This document shows, piece by piece, positions 33,178 to 45,483 of a stretch of 64,000 nucleotides of DNA. Every line of letters starts with the position of its first letter. The first letter of the stretch is position 1. The stretch comes from Zea mays. Lineage: Eukaryota > Streptophyta > Magnoliopsida > Poales > Poaceae. A program made the translations under genes and the position numbers. Location of the stretch: positions 183,431,825 to 183,495,824 of the forward strand of contig NC_050096.1 in NCBI RefSeq assembly GCF_902167145.1, in the 5' to 3' direction. The notes beneath the pieces are model-generated. The model was not told the origin of the DNA, did not search any database, and saw only the letters and a program-made list of their open reading frames with translations.

Positions 33178-34164
33178 ATGTCAGGAGCTCACGCTAAGAA
33201 GGAGATGGTGACCGGCGACAAGCCCGCCACAAGCCACGGGAAGGCTCCATCAAGAGAGTCCTGCAACAAGAAGAGGGAGGAATCACCTCCCCGCGTCAAG
33301 TCGCACCGGAGTGGCGACAAGAAGAAGAAAATGAAGAAAGTGGTCTACTACGAGACCGATTCTTCGTCGCCTTCCACCTCCGTCTCCGACGCGCCGTCCG
33401 TCACTTCTAAGCGCCATGAGCGCAAAAAGTTCAGTAAGATCCCCTTACGCTATCCTCGTATTTCCAAACGCACTCCTTTACTTTCCGTCCCACTAGGCAA
33501 ACCACCGGTTTTTTACTGTGAAGATTATTTTATGTGGAGTGATAAAATGAGGCACCATCTAACCTCACTCCACGCTAGTATTTGGGACATTGTTGAATTT
33601 GGAGCGCAGGAACCATCAATGGGGGATGAAGGCTATGATTCAGATGAGGTAGCCCAAATCCAACACTTCAACTTCCAAGCCACTACTATACTCCTCGCCT
33701 CTCTAAGTTGAGAGGAGTATAATAAGGTGCAAGGGTTGAAGAGTGCCAAAGAGATTTGGGACATGCTCAAGACCACGCACGAAGGAGATGAGGTGACCAA
33801 GATCACCAAGCGGGAAACGATCGAGTGGGAGCTCGGTCGATTTATGCTCAACCAAGGAGAGGAGCCACAAGCCATGTACAACCGGCTCAAGACCTTGGTG
33901 AACCAAGTGCGCAACCTCGGGAGCACCAAATGGGATGACCATGAAATGGTCAAGGTTATTCTAAGATCACTCATTTTTCTTAATCCTACACAAGTTCAAT
34001 TAATTCGTGGTGATCCTAGATACAAGCTAATGTCTCCCGAGGAGGTTATAGGAAAATTTGTGAGCTTTGAATTGATGATCAAAGGCTCCAAGAAAATCAT
34101 TGAGCAAGGCGTCTCCTCCACACCCGATGTGCAACCCGTTGCATTCAAAGCAACGGAGGAGAAG
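33178..34164 (+). pseudogene. Sirevirus gag of S3, 5' part, with a nonsense codon
   Basis: The ATG at 33178 follows the PBS by 33 bp. Basic Lys/Ser-rich N-terminus, capsid-like region (WSDKMRHHLTSLHASIW), then the gag core (LKSAKEIWDMLKTTHEGDE). The frame is interrupted at 33709-33711 by TGA where S1 gag reads AGA in the same context (ASLS-REEYNKV), an A-to-T change. Reading resumes in the same frame and runs to 34164, where sequence D cuts it before the zinc knuckle. Confidence 0.88.
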
Positions 34165-35595
34165 TGTAATATCTCAAAAAAGGTTGACTAAAAGTTGATC
34201 TTCGGTGAGTGGATGTGGGAAAATGGTTGTGGGCCGTTGGATGCTGCATCAGAAGTCATTTGAGGCGTCCCTTCTTTCCTCCCACAAAATAAACCCTAGG
34301 TGGCCACCCCATCCCCCTTCTTGGCCGCCACCCCCTCCCCTTTCTTGGTCGCCTCTCTTTTCCCCCTTGGTTGGCCGCCCCCTCTCCCCCCATTGCAGCA
34401 GCACTCCAATACTTCTTCCTCCCTAGATCTCCCCCCCATGCAGCAAGGATCGAGAAGAGGAGGAGCAAGATGGATTGAAGAGGAAGAGAGGATCAAGGAG
34501 ATGTTCTTTCCCATCTCTTCTTGAAGATTTTCTTGAGGAAACCCTAGGTATGGATGAAATCCTTGTTCCTCCCTGTAATTATGTGCTTTTGGAGGTTGTG
34601 GATCATGGGGATTAAAGGATTATAGGTTGGATTAGATGTGGGGTTAGGTTTTGGTCTCGAATTTAGTTTTTCTACGGAATGACAGATTCGACAGTTTCTG
34701 TTCATGCCAGTTTTCTGTGGTCTTAGTTGCCTCAAAAAATGAAAAGTCTATATATGAGTTGTAGATAATTTGTAGATCTTTCCGTGGCCGCGAAGAACAT
34801 CCCAATCGGACATCATATCAGAAAGTTATTGCAGTTTGATTATAGCAGTTTTCAGTCTCATAATTCTGTGCAGAATCTGTTCTCTTAAGATTTAGGCAAT
34901 TTTATCAACAGAATTCAACCTTGGGTTTGTAAGAAAAGTTGTAGATAATCTCGTAAGCTTTCCGGATTGTTAAAGAGTGTATTCATATGAATTATGAAAC
35001 TCCAGTTATGTTTCTTTTACTGTGGCTGTTCCTGTTTACCTGACAAAAATGAGCGGGTCTGTTCACGGGTACGTTTCATTAGGTAAATTGCCGAATTGGC
35101 TCTTCCAAATATGGAGACTTATGTAGAGGGATAAATGTTCTTACTGCCAGTAGAATTTCATGATTTTTGGTTGAGTAGTTTGTGAGATATCGAATTTTGA
35201 AGTTAACCACGCTGCTGTCTGAAACATATTCAGTCAGTTATCTTGTCAGATGTTTTAGAACTTATAGATGACAGAATTTAATTATCCATTGAATACCGAA
35301 GTTGTAGGGTATCTTGTGTAGATACACCTAGATTATTTGTTCGATATCACTACTATTATAATTTTAAAGATACAAAATTAACAAACAGCACTAATGTTGT
35401 ATGACATGTGGTTCAGGGTGCGAGGCTTTCCACCAGGTCTTGGTTTCAAGTATAGGAGCGATTTGTTGATTGTTGGCAAATGTTTGTGAATTATTTGTAC
35501 TAAGTTTTATGCCGCTAGCAGGTGGCTACACTCCAGATCATGCCTAGTACATTTCTTCTTCTTCGATGAAGGCAAGTGAATGTAGCGGTGGTTGC
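34165..35595. mobile_element. LTR-like sequence D (partial), inserted in S3 gag
   Basis: S3 gag stops abruptly at 34164 and a sequence starting TGTAATATCTC follows, preceded by AGAAG as possible target site. It runs 1,431 bp to 35595, where element C is inserted. Pyrimidine-rich near 34300-34440, then AT-rich with two variants of GTTGTAGATAATTTGTAG (about 34760 and 34930). No gene. The start and composition suggest a gypsy LTR or solo LTR; its other end would lie right of the window. Confidence 0.5.
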
Positions 35596-35778
35596 TGTAA
35601 CACCCTGAATTTGGGGGTATAAAATTTCTTTTCTAATATCCACCAAATTCAGGTGTTACTCTCTCAGTTTTTCGCTTTCCTTTCTCTTTTTCCTAAAAAT
35701 GGAGAATTATTTTGTTTTATATTAGCGTAAACCTAGTGGAATGAGCCCTAGAGGCAATTTGGTTGTTGCATTCATGTC
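35596..35778 (+). repeat. 5' LTR of C, first part
   Basis: Matches the start of the 3' LTR (61376 on) with a few changes. Its last 5 bp ATGTC are duplicated at 55151-55155 by the insertion of A; the uninterrupted arrangement is seen in the 3' LTR near 61555. Confidence 0.92.
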
Positions 35779-36253
35779 TGTTGGGACTTTGCTCTCAACA
35801 GCAAGGAGGCCAACAAGGATGAACAGTGGTGACAACAGGGTTACGTGCTCGGGGGCAATAGCTCTGTTAATCTAGCCTCTCACGGGCACTGTGCGGGGGT
35901 ATTTATAGGTATCTGAGTGCCCGGCGCCTTGTGTTAAGGACGCATGTGCCCTCAGACACCTAGTTTATCCCCGGAATATTCCCATAAAGCGGGGTTACAA
36001 GCTGTAATTACAAGTATGCCTTTACAAATCAGGCCCGTAACACAAACGCGGCCACGCAGGGCCCGTTACAATGGGCCAGATCGTACGTGGGCCTCAGAGC
36101 TGAACGAGGCCGCGCCGCGGGGAGGCGTCGCCGCAGGCCTTCGTCCGGTGCCGAATCGAGCGAAGGGTGTCCCTGCTCGTTTTGTCTCTGTCAGACCAGC
36201 GACTGCGGCGAAGGGCTCGAGCGAAGGGTGGCGTCTTTGCCTTCGCCCCAACA
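35779..36253 (-). repeat. 3' LTR of A (475 bp)
   Basis: TGTTGGGACT to CCCCAACA, with minus-strand TATAAATA at 35900-35907. Confidence 0.95.
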
Positions 36254-36270
36254 TTTGCCCTCCGAGGGAC
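36254..36270 (-). other. Polypurine tract of A
   Basis: Minus strand CCCTCGGAGGGCAAA ends at the LTR boundary. Weaker than usual but in the expected place. Confidence 0.6.
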
Positions 36271-36388
36271 CAGTTCGACAAAGTCACCTGGTGCCGAAGA
36301 CGTCGCTAGATGGCGGAGACGCTGCCCTCGCTCGAAGTGGTTCCGCGGGGGTTTTTGATGTGACCGTTGATGGACGTCGTACTGTTGG

Positions 36389-36462
36389 ATTGCGGGTTTT
36401 CCGAAGCGTCGCGCCCTGTCAGATTGCGGGTTTCCCGAAGAGCCGCGCCCTGCCTATAAAAG
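36389..36462 (+). promoter_or_regulatory. Promoter of the antisense gene in A
   Basis: TATAAAAG at 36455-36462 lies 161 bp before the ATG at 36623, on the strand opposite to gag-pol. Just upstream is a 34-bp direct duplication (starts 36389 and 36423; ATTGCGGGTTT..CCGAAG..GCGCCCTG). Any transcript from here runs antisense to the element. Confidence 0.65.
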
Positions 36463-36622
36463 GGGGCGGGGGTCGGCGCTGTTTGAACTTTGCCTTCCGC
36501 GCTCCGTGAAAACCCTAGCCGCCCGCCGTCTTTCTGCTCCTCTTCTTCCGCTGCTCCTTTTGCTCGCCGGAGTTCTGGCTCGAGTGAAACAGACCGCCCG
36601 CCGCCGCCGACGGTACGTAGCT

Positions 36623-39600
36623 ATGCCGTCTTCCTCTTCTTCCGCTGCCACTACGCCGCCGGCCGCCGCCTCGTCTGAGGAGACATTGAGTAGCTTGATG
36701 GTGGAGGAGTTGCGCGCCGGCGACACTGTTGATTTTGGTGTGTCACGGATGACGTCAGCCCGCGTTGAAGATATGCAGCGATTGGGCTACTTTGGAGGCG
36801 GAGTTGCTCGTGCTCCGGGGACGAAGGAAGTCCCCGAGCCGGAGGGTGAATTGGTTGTTTTCGAGGCGTTCTTCGTCGCCGGTCTCCGCTTGCCTGCGCA
36901 CCGGTTTGTTGGGGAAGTCCTGCGCAGATTCAATGTTCAAATACATCAGCTGACACCGAATGCCGTGGTGGCACTGGCGAAGTATGTCTGGGCGACGACT
37001 TCGTACGGCGGACAGCCGTCGGTTGAAGTATTTGCGAAGTATTATTGTTTGCATTGGCAGAAAAGGATGATTGGGGACGAAGTTGCCTAGTTCGGGTCAT
37101 GCACATTCACGCCGAAGACTGGCAAGACCACAATGCAAGTAGTGGAGTTGGTTCCGTGTGCCCGCAACAAGTGGGGCAACTGGAATAAATTTTGGTTTTA
37201 TGTTGCGGAGGCTGCTGTCGAAGGCCATGAGGGACTCCCTGTGTCGGAGATGTGCTCTCATCATTACTCGGCGTATCCGCCCTTTGAAGTGGCGGAGGAT
37301 GATGCAGACGAAGGGGCCCTTCGGAGCGCCGCCGGTCACAGCAGTGGGCGTGACTTAGTTGAGGAGTTCGTGGCGTACGGGGTGTGGCCGTTGGCGCATG
37401 GCTGGGTGCTGGGCGAAGTATGCCCTCGCTAGATGCCTTTTCACGGAGGGAGGGTGGTGCGAAGTCCTGCCTTCGCACTGAATCTGCGAAACCGCGACCC
37501 GGCCGCCGTTGTGCGTGATGCGGAGGATGGGGCGGTGCGGCTCGTGGGACGTTACGTGCCGAGGACGGAAGGCCAGCGCAGCTTTGACATCCGCGGGTCA
37601 AATGATCGTCTGAACAGGGTTTTCGAGTTGAACCAATTGCCGTATGACGGCTATCCTGGTCAAGACAAAGCGGACCGTCGTGGAAAGAAGCCGGTGGTGG
37701 AAACCGGGGACCACTCTGCGCCAGCGGCCGCGCCCACCTCAAAAAAGAGAAAATTAGGTACTGCGATTGAAGGACTTGGGGTGTCTGATAGTTTTGCTAG
37801 AGAGTTGATGAGGACATGCGCGGCCCCGGGGGAAAGGATGTCCTCGCCCGAGCTCCGGGAGTCTTCGGCTCGGATGCTGAGGGTTACCGGGGGTTGCTGG
37901 CCTAGGAATGTTCCTATCCCCTGCGCGGCTGACGAGGACTGTTTTACATCTCGCATGGTTCGTCGATGGAGAGTTTTTCCTTACGGGCGAAATATCGCTG
38001 CTATTGTGTTGGCAGTGATGGACAAAGATCGCCAAGGGGCGGCGCAAAAACGCCAGGCGACTGTCAGGGTTCACGAAGCTAGGCCGAAAAGGCAGCGGGG
38101 AACTGCGAAGGCTGCGCCCTCCAGCGTAGGCAAGCCGCCGCTGGCGACGAAGGCGGGCGCCTCTGCACCTAGCAAGGCGCCGGAGGCAACGGCGGGCGCC
38201 GGAGTCTCCAAACTGACGAAGGTGGTGCCGCCGGCCAGCGGAGTGGCGGAGGCTTCGAAGGCGGCCCGAACGTCGCCACCGCCGGGCAAACGCGTTGCCG
38301 ACTTCGGCACCGATATTAGCGTGGACGATTATCTTGGGGGTAAGTCACCTGGCCGCCCTTCTTTTTTTTTTAACTCGTTGATGCGTTGCAGGGTCGGACG
38401 AGGGCCGGCTTGCTATAGTTGCGCCTGCCGCGGCAGTCGCGACGGCTGCGCTGGCGCCGAAGGCGAGGGGCGGGACCCTTGGCGCCGGAGGCGAGGTGTC
38501 GGCCCTCGCGTTGGTCAGGGACGAGGCGGGCGTGGCGACCCGCCGGCTGAAAGGAGTGACGGAGGCGCTGAGTCAGGCGACGGAGGCGCTGAGTCAGGTC
38601 CGCTGAGCTATATTTTCTTCCCCGTCTCCCCCTCTTTTTTTTTTAAAAAAAAGGCCATGGCCTTACGTGCGCTCTGCAGGTGGCTGACTTCACCAGCCGT
38701 ACTGCGTCGGGGGCCCTTACGGCAGCTTTGTCTGCCGAAGTCGAGAGACTTCGGATGCAACATGCTGACGCTGTCCGTGAGAAGTCGGCCTCCGACAGCA
38801 AGTGCTGCAAACTGACAGACAAGGTGGCCGCCCTGGAGAGGGAGGAGGCCGACCTCCGGCGCCAGCTGGCGGGGGAGAGGAGGGAGGCCAACGAGGCCAT
38901 CGCCAAGGAGCAGGCTGCACAGGCGGAGGCCAGGCTGGCCCGGGCGGAAGGCAATCTTGCCAAGGAGCTCGCCGAACATCTGCAGGTGCGGCTCACCGCC
39001 CTGGAGAGCCGCGCGAAGGGTGCCGAAGCCGCGATGCGAACGGAGGCCGAACGGACGCGCACACAGCTGATGGCCACATATCGTGAGCTGGGTGCGCGGA
39101 CCGGTGACTTCGAGGTGCCGGAGCGAGAGGCCGGGCTCCGCTGTCTGGAATGGGTGCAAGAGGAGCTGCAGGAGCTCCCCACTGTCCTGGGGGGTTAATG
39201 TCGTTCGCCTCCCTGGTCACCTGCGAAGGGGCGATGAACGCACTCTCTCGCGAAGGGTGCCGGCACTTTGAGGCCTTCGACCAGGCAGATGAAGATTTTG
39301 GGCGAGATATCTATAAGGTCGAAGACCCCGTGGTGAAGGAGTCCGCCGGTGCCCTCTATGACCGGATGTGGGGTCTGTACGGTGGTGATGTGGTCAGAGA
39401 GTGGGCCGAGGCTGCGAGGGCTCAGGTAACGTTGTCGTTTGTTCGGCGTTTGCTGGATGTGGTCTGTGCGTGTGTTTGCTGAATTTTTGTATGTTTTGTC
39501 TTAGGCGGAGCGTGGCGAGCGGGTGGACGACTTTGGGGCACTGAACAACGCACTGCCTGACCCGGAGCCGACCCCTGCGGAGGCCGCGACCCGAGGCGCC

Positions 39601-40344
39601 CTGGAACCAACCCCGGAGACCGCGGAAGACGCACCTGGCGCCCCCACATCTGCTGCGGGCAGCGAAGACCTGCCCCCAAAGGTGGCCGAAGGCGCGCCCG
39701 ATGCCCCCGCAGCTGCTGCGCCGAGCGATGAAGATCCCGCGGCGGTGGTGGTGGAGGCAGCGGCGGAGCCAACGGCGGAGGCTCCCGCAGCGTCAGGGCC
39801 TTCGCAGGTGGCGTAGTGGGTGCTTAGGGTTGGGTGATTTTGGATGTTGTGCTGAACTTTGGTTGCTGCGCAGGTTCAAGATTTTGGGCCTGCGCACGCA
39901 ACCGCTACTACTGAGTTTTTGGCGGCTTCGACCGCGGATGGTGGTAATGAATATGGTGGGTCTATATCTGAATGTTTTGATTTCACTGACTCTGGGAGCT
40001 CGGTTGAGTGGACGGAGGAGTCGTCGGAGGAGGACTTGGATTATTTTGCGGCCTTGGACGTGGCTGCGGCGGAGGCTACGCCACATGCCGCGGACGCGCT
40101 AGACGCGCCGGGTCCTAGTACCCGGCGCCGACGACGAAGGGCGGTCGCAAAGCATAGGGTTGGCACTGAGGAAGGGGCTCGGCTTCGTGTGAGTAGGGCT
40201 GGTCGGCAGGAGCTATTGTCTTTGCCGGCCGCCGCGAATACAGGGGAGGGGGAACTGCGGAGTCTTTTCGCGGGTGAGGAACTTAGGATAATGTTGTTTA
40301 ATTATAGGGAGATGGGAATTATTCCCAAGGTTGAGCCGATGTAG
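36623..40344 (+). pseudogene. Antisense five-exon gene in A: Transposase_28-like domain and coiled coil (3 disruptions)
   Basis: Exons 36623-38339, 38392-38597, 38680-39425, 39505-39807, 39874-40344; GT-AG introns of 52-82 bp. All phases close over about 1,148 codons once a 1-bp loss in the G-run near 39190 is allowed for. Front: a Transposase_28 ('putative gypsy type transposon') type domain (FFVAGLRLPAHRFVGEVL, IHQLTPNAVVALAKYVWAT, NKFWFYV, GVWPLAHGW). Then a Lys/Ala/Pro-rich linker, a long coiled coil starting with exon 3 (AALSAEVERLRMQ), a conserved block (REGCRHFEAFDQADEDFG, LYDRMWGLYGGDV), an acidic linker and a C-terminus ending YREMGIIPKVEPM. TAG at 37088-37090 and 37430-37432 both look like CAG changes. 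Antisense extra ORFs are known in Tat elements; function unknown. B has a homologue. Confidence 0.8.
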
Positions 40345-40496
40345 AGTGTGGTGCCCTCGCTTGTACATGTGTAAAGGCTTGTATGATGAGGTTGCGTGCC
40401 CTCGCTTGCCTATGCCTGCGAGGGCGTTGTACACTTTGTCTGGTGTGATTGCGGTCGTTCTTGGTGCGGACGGTTTGATGCTGTCGTTCCTGCTTT

Positions 40497-41340
40497 TGTT
40501 GTATTAGCCCGGCTGCGCCTTTAGGCGACTTCTGCGCGGATAGTCTTTGCGAGAGACTTCGTTCTTTCGCACTTGTTGTGCTAGTCCGGCTGCACCCTTA
40601 GGCGACTTTTGCGCGGACAGTCTTCGCGATAGACATTGGATTTTTTCGCACTTGTTGTGCTTAGTCCGGCTGCACCCTTAGGCGACTTTTGCGCGGATAG
40701 TCTTCGCGATAGACATTGGATTTTTTCGCACTTGTTGTGCTTAGTCCGGCTGCACCCTTAGGCGACTTTTGCGCGGATAGTCTTCGCGATAGACATTGGA
40801 TTTTTTCGCACTTGTTGTGCTAGTCCGGCTGCACCCTTAGGCGACTTTTGCGCGGACAGTCTTCGCGATAGACATTGGATTTTTTTGCACTTGTCGTGCT
40901 AGTCCGGCTGCACCCTTAGGCGACTTTTGCGCGGACAGTCTTCGCGATAGACATTGGATTTTTTCGCACTTGTTGTGCTTAGTCCGGCTGCACCCTTAGG
41001 CGACTTTTGCGCGGATAGTCTTCGCGAGAGACTTCGGTTCTTTCGCACTTGTTGTGCTAGTCCGGCTGCACCCTTAGGCGACTTTTGCGCGGACAGTCTT
41101 CGCGATAGACATTGGATTTTTTCGCACTTGTTGTGCTTAGTCCGGCTACACCCTTAGGCGACTTTTGTGCGGATAGTCTTCGCGAGAGACTTCGGTTCTT
41201 TCGCACTTGTTGTGCTAGTCCGGCTGCACCCTTAGGCGACTTTTGCGCGGACAGTCTTCGCGATAGACATTGGATTTTTTCGCACTTGTTGTGCTTAGTC
41301 CGGCTGCACCCTTAGGCGACTTTTGCGCGGACTTGTCGCA
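40497..41340. repeat. Minisatellite of 78-80 bp, 11 units
   Basis: The core TTAGGCGACTTTTGCGCGGA recurs at about 40520, 40597, 40677, 40757, 40838, 40917, 40997, 41076, 41154, 41234 and 41312. Units also hold TCGCACTTGTTGTGC and TAGTCCGGCTGCACC. It begins about 150 bp after the antisense stop codon and ends about 225 bp before the pol stop, i.e. between two convergent genes. Confidence 0.92.
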
Positions 41341-41565
41341 CGCGAGGGTGGCTAGCGCTTAGCCTCGCGGTGACTTCGAATTGGTCGAATGCCGAAGACC
41401 GTTGTCGCGGTCTTTTTTCGACAGATGTTTTTGCGGGGGATTTTTTTTCACATATATTTCATGGCTCCGCCTCGTTAAAAACCTCACCCCCCGGGAGGAA
41501 AAGAGTGCGGGCCGGTACAAGATTGTTTGCGGCGAATTACAAGGGCGAAATCAGCCCGAAATGAG
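41341..41565. other. Spacer between minisatellite and pol of A
   Basis: No gene. Contains a GCCTCGTTAAAAACCTCACC stretch near 41470 on the plus strand. Confidence 0.5.
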
Positions 41566-44500
41566 TCAAACAAAAAATTTGCGAAGGTTGTCGATGTTCC
41601 AGGAGTGCTCCAGGTCCTCGCCATTTGGCGTTGTGAGCCTGTAAGCGCTGGGGGAAGCCTTTGTCTTGACTGTGAAGGGGCCCTCCCACCTGGGCTCCAA
41701 CTTGCCCTTGGACTCCGTCCGAGCTGTTCGGACGAGTACGAGGTCCCCCTCGCTGAACTCCCTCGGGATGACTGCATGGTCGCGCCATGCTTTGGTCTGA
41801 GCTTGGTATTTATTTAGGGCCTATAGGGCGAAGACCCGGTCTCCGTCAATGAGATCTTTTGAAGTTGGTTCGTCCACGTCGGGGACGGCTGACGGAACTG
41901 TACGCGGGGACCCATGCTTTATTTCTTGCGGGGTCATTGCCTCCGATCCGTATAGAAGGCGGAAAGGAGTGAACCCGGTCGCTCTGCACTCGGTTGTGTT
42001 TAGCGCCCAAACTGCCTCCGGTAATAAGTCGGCCCATCTGCCTTTTCTTTCATCGAGGAGCATCTTTTTGACAGCTGTGAAGATCTTCCCATTGGCGCGC
42101 TCCACAACCCCGTTGGACTGCGGATGATAGACTGAAGCGAAGGCAAGCTTGGTGCCGATGGAGAAACAGAAATCCTTAAAATCTTGGCTGTCGAACTGCT
42201 TGCCGTTGTCAACTGTTAGCTCGGACGGTACTCCGAAGCGGCAAACAATGTTCTGCCAGAAGAATTTTTGGGCAGTCTTTGATGTGATTGTGGAAACAGC
42301 CCTCGCTTCGATCCATTTGGTGAAGTATTCGACGGCTACGAAGGCGAACTTAAGGTTCCCCTGAGCGGTGGGCAGGGGCCCGACAATGTCCAGGCCACAG
42401 CGCTGGAGAGGCCATGTGTGGGCGATCAGCTTTGTATATTGCGAGGGGTTGCCAGACCGAGGAGAGAACTTCTGGCAGGCTTCGCAGGACCTTGTGACTC
42501 GATTTGCGGCACAGATCATTGCAGGCCAATAAAACCCTTGTCGGATCACCTTGGCAGCCAGGGCCCTTGGCCCTGCGTGCGAGCCGCACGTGCTACTGTG
42601 GACTTCGCGTAGGATTTGGGTGCCTTCGGTTTCGGTGACGCATTTAAGCATTGGCTGACTGACCCCTTTCTTGTATAATTGGCCCTCAATCAGTGCGAAG
42701 TCCCGGCTTCGAAGTCTGAGGCGCTTTGCCTCACTGACGTCGGATGGATGATAGTACCCCTGCAGGAATAGGGTTAAAGGTGCCCGCCAGTCTTCGGTCA
42801 TGATTAGGTTGACTATACGGTGGCCCTCGCAATCATTAGTGATCTGGAGCCCTTCGGGGCTTCGGACGGCTGGCGTGCCGATGGTGTGAAAGAACACGTC
42901 TGAGGGCAGGGGCTCGCCCCTGGCGGCGGCCTTGGCTAATGCATCGGCCTCCTCGTTCTTGGCCCTATCCACATGCTGCAAGGTGAATCCCTTGAACTGT
43001 CTCTCTAGACTTCGGATAGCCGCGAGGTATTGCATGAGCGCGGGGTCTTTTGCTGCATAGTCTTTCTCGACTTGGCCGGCAACTATCTTGGAGTCTGTCT
43101 TGATGATACATGTGGTGACTCCGAGGGCCCTTAGCTTGCGGAGGCCGAGGATGACCGCTTCATACTCTGCTATGTTGTTTGTACATTTGTCGGATTCCAG
43201 AGCGAAGTTGAGGCGTGCGGCATATCTGTGTTTGACTCCGGCTGGTGAGGTGACGACTGCAGCGACGCCTGCCCCCGCATAGCACAATGCGCCGTCGCAA
43301 TGGATGGTCCAAACCTTCTCCGAGGACGGGTCCGGCTGTGTTATTGGCCCAGTCCAGTCGACGACGAAGTCTGCCAGGACTTGTGACTTGATGGCTGTCC
43401 TGGGCTCAAAGCTGATGTGGTAGCCGGAGAGTTCGGCTGCCCACTTGGCAATCCTCACCGATGCCTCCGGGTTTCTGAATAGTTCGCCGAGCCCCCTGTC
43501 TGAGGTGACTCGGACCTTGAATGCTTCAAAGTAATGGCGCAGTTTGCGCGAGGACATAACAACTGCGTAGGCGATCTTCTCCAGCTCTGTCATGTTGCAT
43601 TTGGACGGTGTCAGGACCTCGGAGACATAGTAAACAGGGCACTGTCTGGCTGCGCCCTCGACTGTCTGCTCCTGCACTAGTGCCGCGCTGACCGCGTGCG
43701 GCGAAGCCGCGACATAGAGCAATAGGGGGAGCGAGGAGTCGGGGCTCGTGAGGATGGCCAGCTCCGTCAAGTATTGTTTTAGTGAGGCGAAGGCCGCTGC
43801 TTGCTCCGGCCCCCAGGCGAAGTCTTTTGCGCCGCGGAGTGTTTTGAGGAAAGGAAGACTTCGCTCGGCGGACCTGGAGATGAATCTGTTGAGAGCGGCC
43901 AATCTGCCTGTCAGACGCTGGACGTCCCTGGCGGACCGCGGAGGCGACATGTCGACGATGGCCTGGATCTTGGTTGGGTTGGCCTCGATGCCGCGGTGTG
44001 ACACCAGGTAGCCCAATATCTTGCCCTGGCGAACACCGAAGACGCACTTTTCCGGGTTTAGGCGGAGTCGTGCATCTCGCATGTTCGCGAACGTCTCGGC
44101 CAGGTCGGCGAGATGGTCCTCCTTATTTTTGCTGGCGACGACGATGTCGTCCACATATGTAAATATATTTCTGCCGACCTGCCCTTCGAGTACTGTTTTG
44201 GTGAGTCTGGAGAAGGTGGACCCGGCATTCTTGAGACCCTCCGGCATTCTGATGAAGCAATAAGTGCCGAAGGGCGTTATAAAGCTGGTGCTAGCCTTGT
44301 CTTCCTCCTTCATGTAAATCTGGTGATAGCCGGAGAAACAGTCGAGGAGAGACATGACCTCGCATCCAGCCGCGCTATCGACTATTTTGTCGATCCGTGG
44401 CAACGGGAAATTGTCTTTTGGGCAGGCCTTGTTGAGACTGGTGAAGTCTATGCACATCCGCCATTTCCCGCTTTTTTTCTGCACCATTACAACATTGGAG

Positions 44501-44765
44501 AGCCATGTGGAGTAAGCCACTGGCTCAATGAATTTGGCCTCTAGGAGGCGGTGCACCTCCGCCTTGGCGGCCTCTGTCTTTTCGTCAGACATTTTGCGAA
44601 GCCTTTGCTTTCTTGGTCGCACCGAGGGGTCAATTCCCAAGCTGTGCTCGATTATGGATCGGCTGACTCCGACCAGGTCGAGGGCAGACCAGGCGAAGAC
44701 ATCTTTATTCTTGGCCAGGCAGCAGAGGAGCTTCTCTTCTTCATGCGAAGTAAGGTCTTTGCTGA
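41566..44765 (-). pseudogene. Tat-lineage pol of A: RT, RNase H, archaeal-type RNase H, integrase
   Basis: Open from the B insertion point (44765) to 41821 in one frame: RT (WRMCIDFTSLNKACPKDNFP, catalytic YVDDIVV, about residue 155 from 44640), RNase H (LLLYVAASPHAVSAALVQE), a second RNase H (IHCDGALCYAGAGV, NNIAEYEAVILGLR, HVDRAKNEEADALAKAA) and integrase (HSSTCGSHAGPRA, CEACQKF, GLDIVGPLP, LTVDNGKQFD, YHPQSNGVVERAN). TAG at 41821-41823 replaces a probable CAG; the same frame continues to 41566 with the integrase C-terminal domain (LEPRWEGPFTVK, WNIDNLRKFFV). B has cut it from protease. No other break seen in 3 kb. Confidence 0.92.
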
Positions 44766-45409
44766 TGTTGGGGACCTTCGGCGTCCGAAGGTCCTCAAAA
44801 ACAGAATTTAACAGTATTTCTGTAGTACAATATGTGAACAGGTACCCTCAGACTAAAATCGGCATTGCAGCAGACCGGAATAATACGAAGCTTGATACAG
44901 AGCCGAAGGTGTTGAGCAGGAAAGCTTCGGCGTAACGGCAGAGAGTGAAACCGACTTAAAGATGAAAAGGCTATTCAGACCTCAATAGATTACTATAGAG
45001 TTATTGTCAGATGTAAAGGGCATGAATGTAATTTTGTAAGGGCTGTGTCCCGTGTCTATAAATAGGTGAACAGTATCCCCGTACTGTTCACGCTGACTTG
45101 GCATTCGCTTTTTGCGTCACGCTTGTACAATCATTTCCTTCCGATTGAAGGTACACCTGTTGTTCGATAATATTTTTGTTTATACTCAATGATAATAAAT
45201 GATTGTTCATGTTTTCCTTTACATTCTTCACATTTCATCCTTCGTCATTATTTGATTAATTTATGAAGGTATGTCCTTCATAACCTTCGTCCGCAAGTCA
45301 TTATGTCCTAAGGGAAATAGTGCTTCGGAGGACGAAGGGCATTAACGATTAACACTTTCTATGTTGCCTTGTTCTTAAACTCTTAGCACTTGAGAACAAG
45401 TCCCCAACA
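44766..45409 (+). repeat. 5' LTR of B (644 bp)
   Basis: TGTTGGGGAC to TCCCCAACA. TATAAATA at 45057-45064 is the likely LTR promoter. Confidence 0.95.
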
Positions 45410-45410
45410 T

Positions 45411-45421
45411 TGGCGCCCACC
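45411..45421 (+). other. Primer binding site of B
   Basis: TGGCGCCCACC, one base after the LTR, same core as in A. Confidence 0.88.
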
Positions 45422-45483
45422 TCCGGTGAACTCACTTCCATTTCTTGAGCTTTTCAACATCTTCGGCAAGCATCACCTTCGTC

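Larger units (their letters stand above)
22692..34164 (+). mobile_element. Sirevirus-type copia element S3, truncated in gag by later insertions
   Basis: The plus-strand 5' LTR begins at 22692 and is split by gypsy G1 (22883-32127); it resumes at 32133 and ends at 33129, followed by PBS and gag. The gag stops at 34164, where the LTR-like sequence D begins. The remainder of S3 should lie right of the window. Gag is homologous to that of S1. Confidence 0.88.

Noticed and set aside
36506..36622. Upstream extension of the antisense gene in A
   Set aside because: It would begin at GTG; the first ATG in frame is at 36623.
40497..41340. CRISPR-like regular repeats
   Set aside because: Whole 79-bp units are repeated without unique spacers, in a plant retrotransposon; this is a minisatellite.
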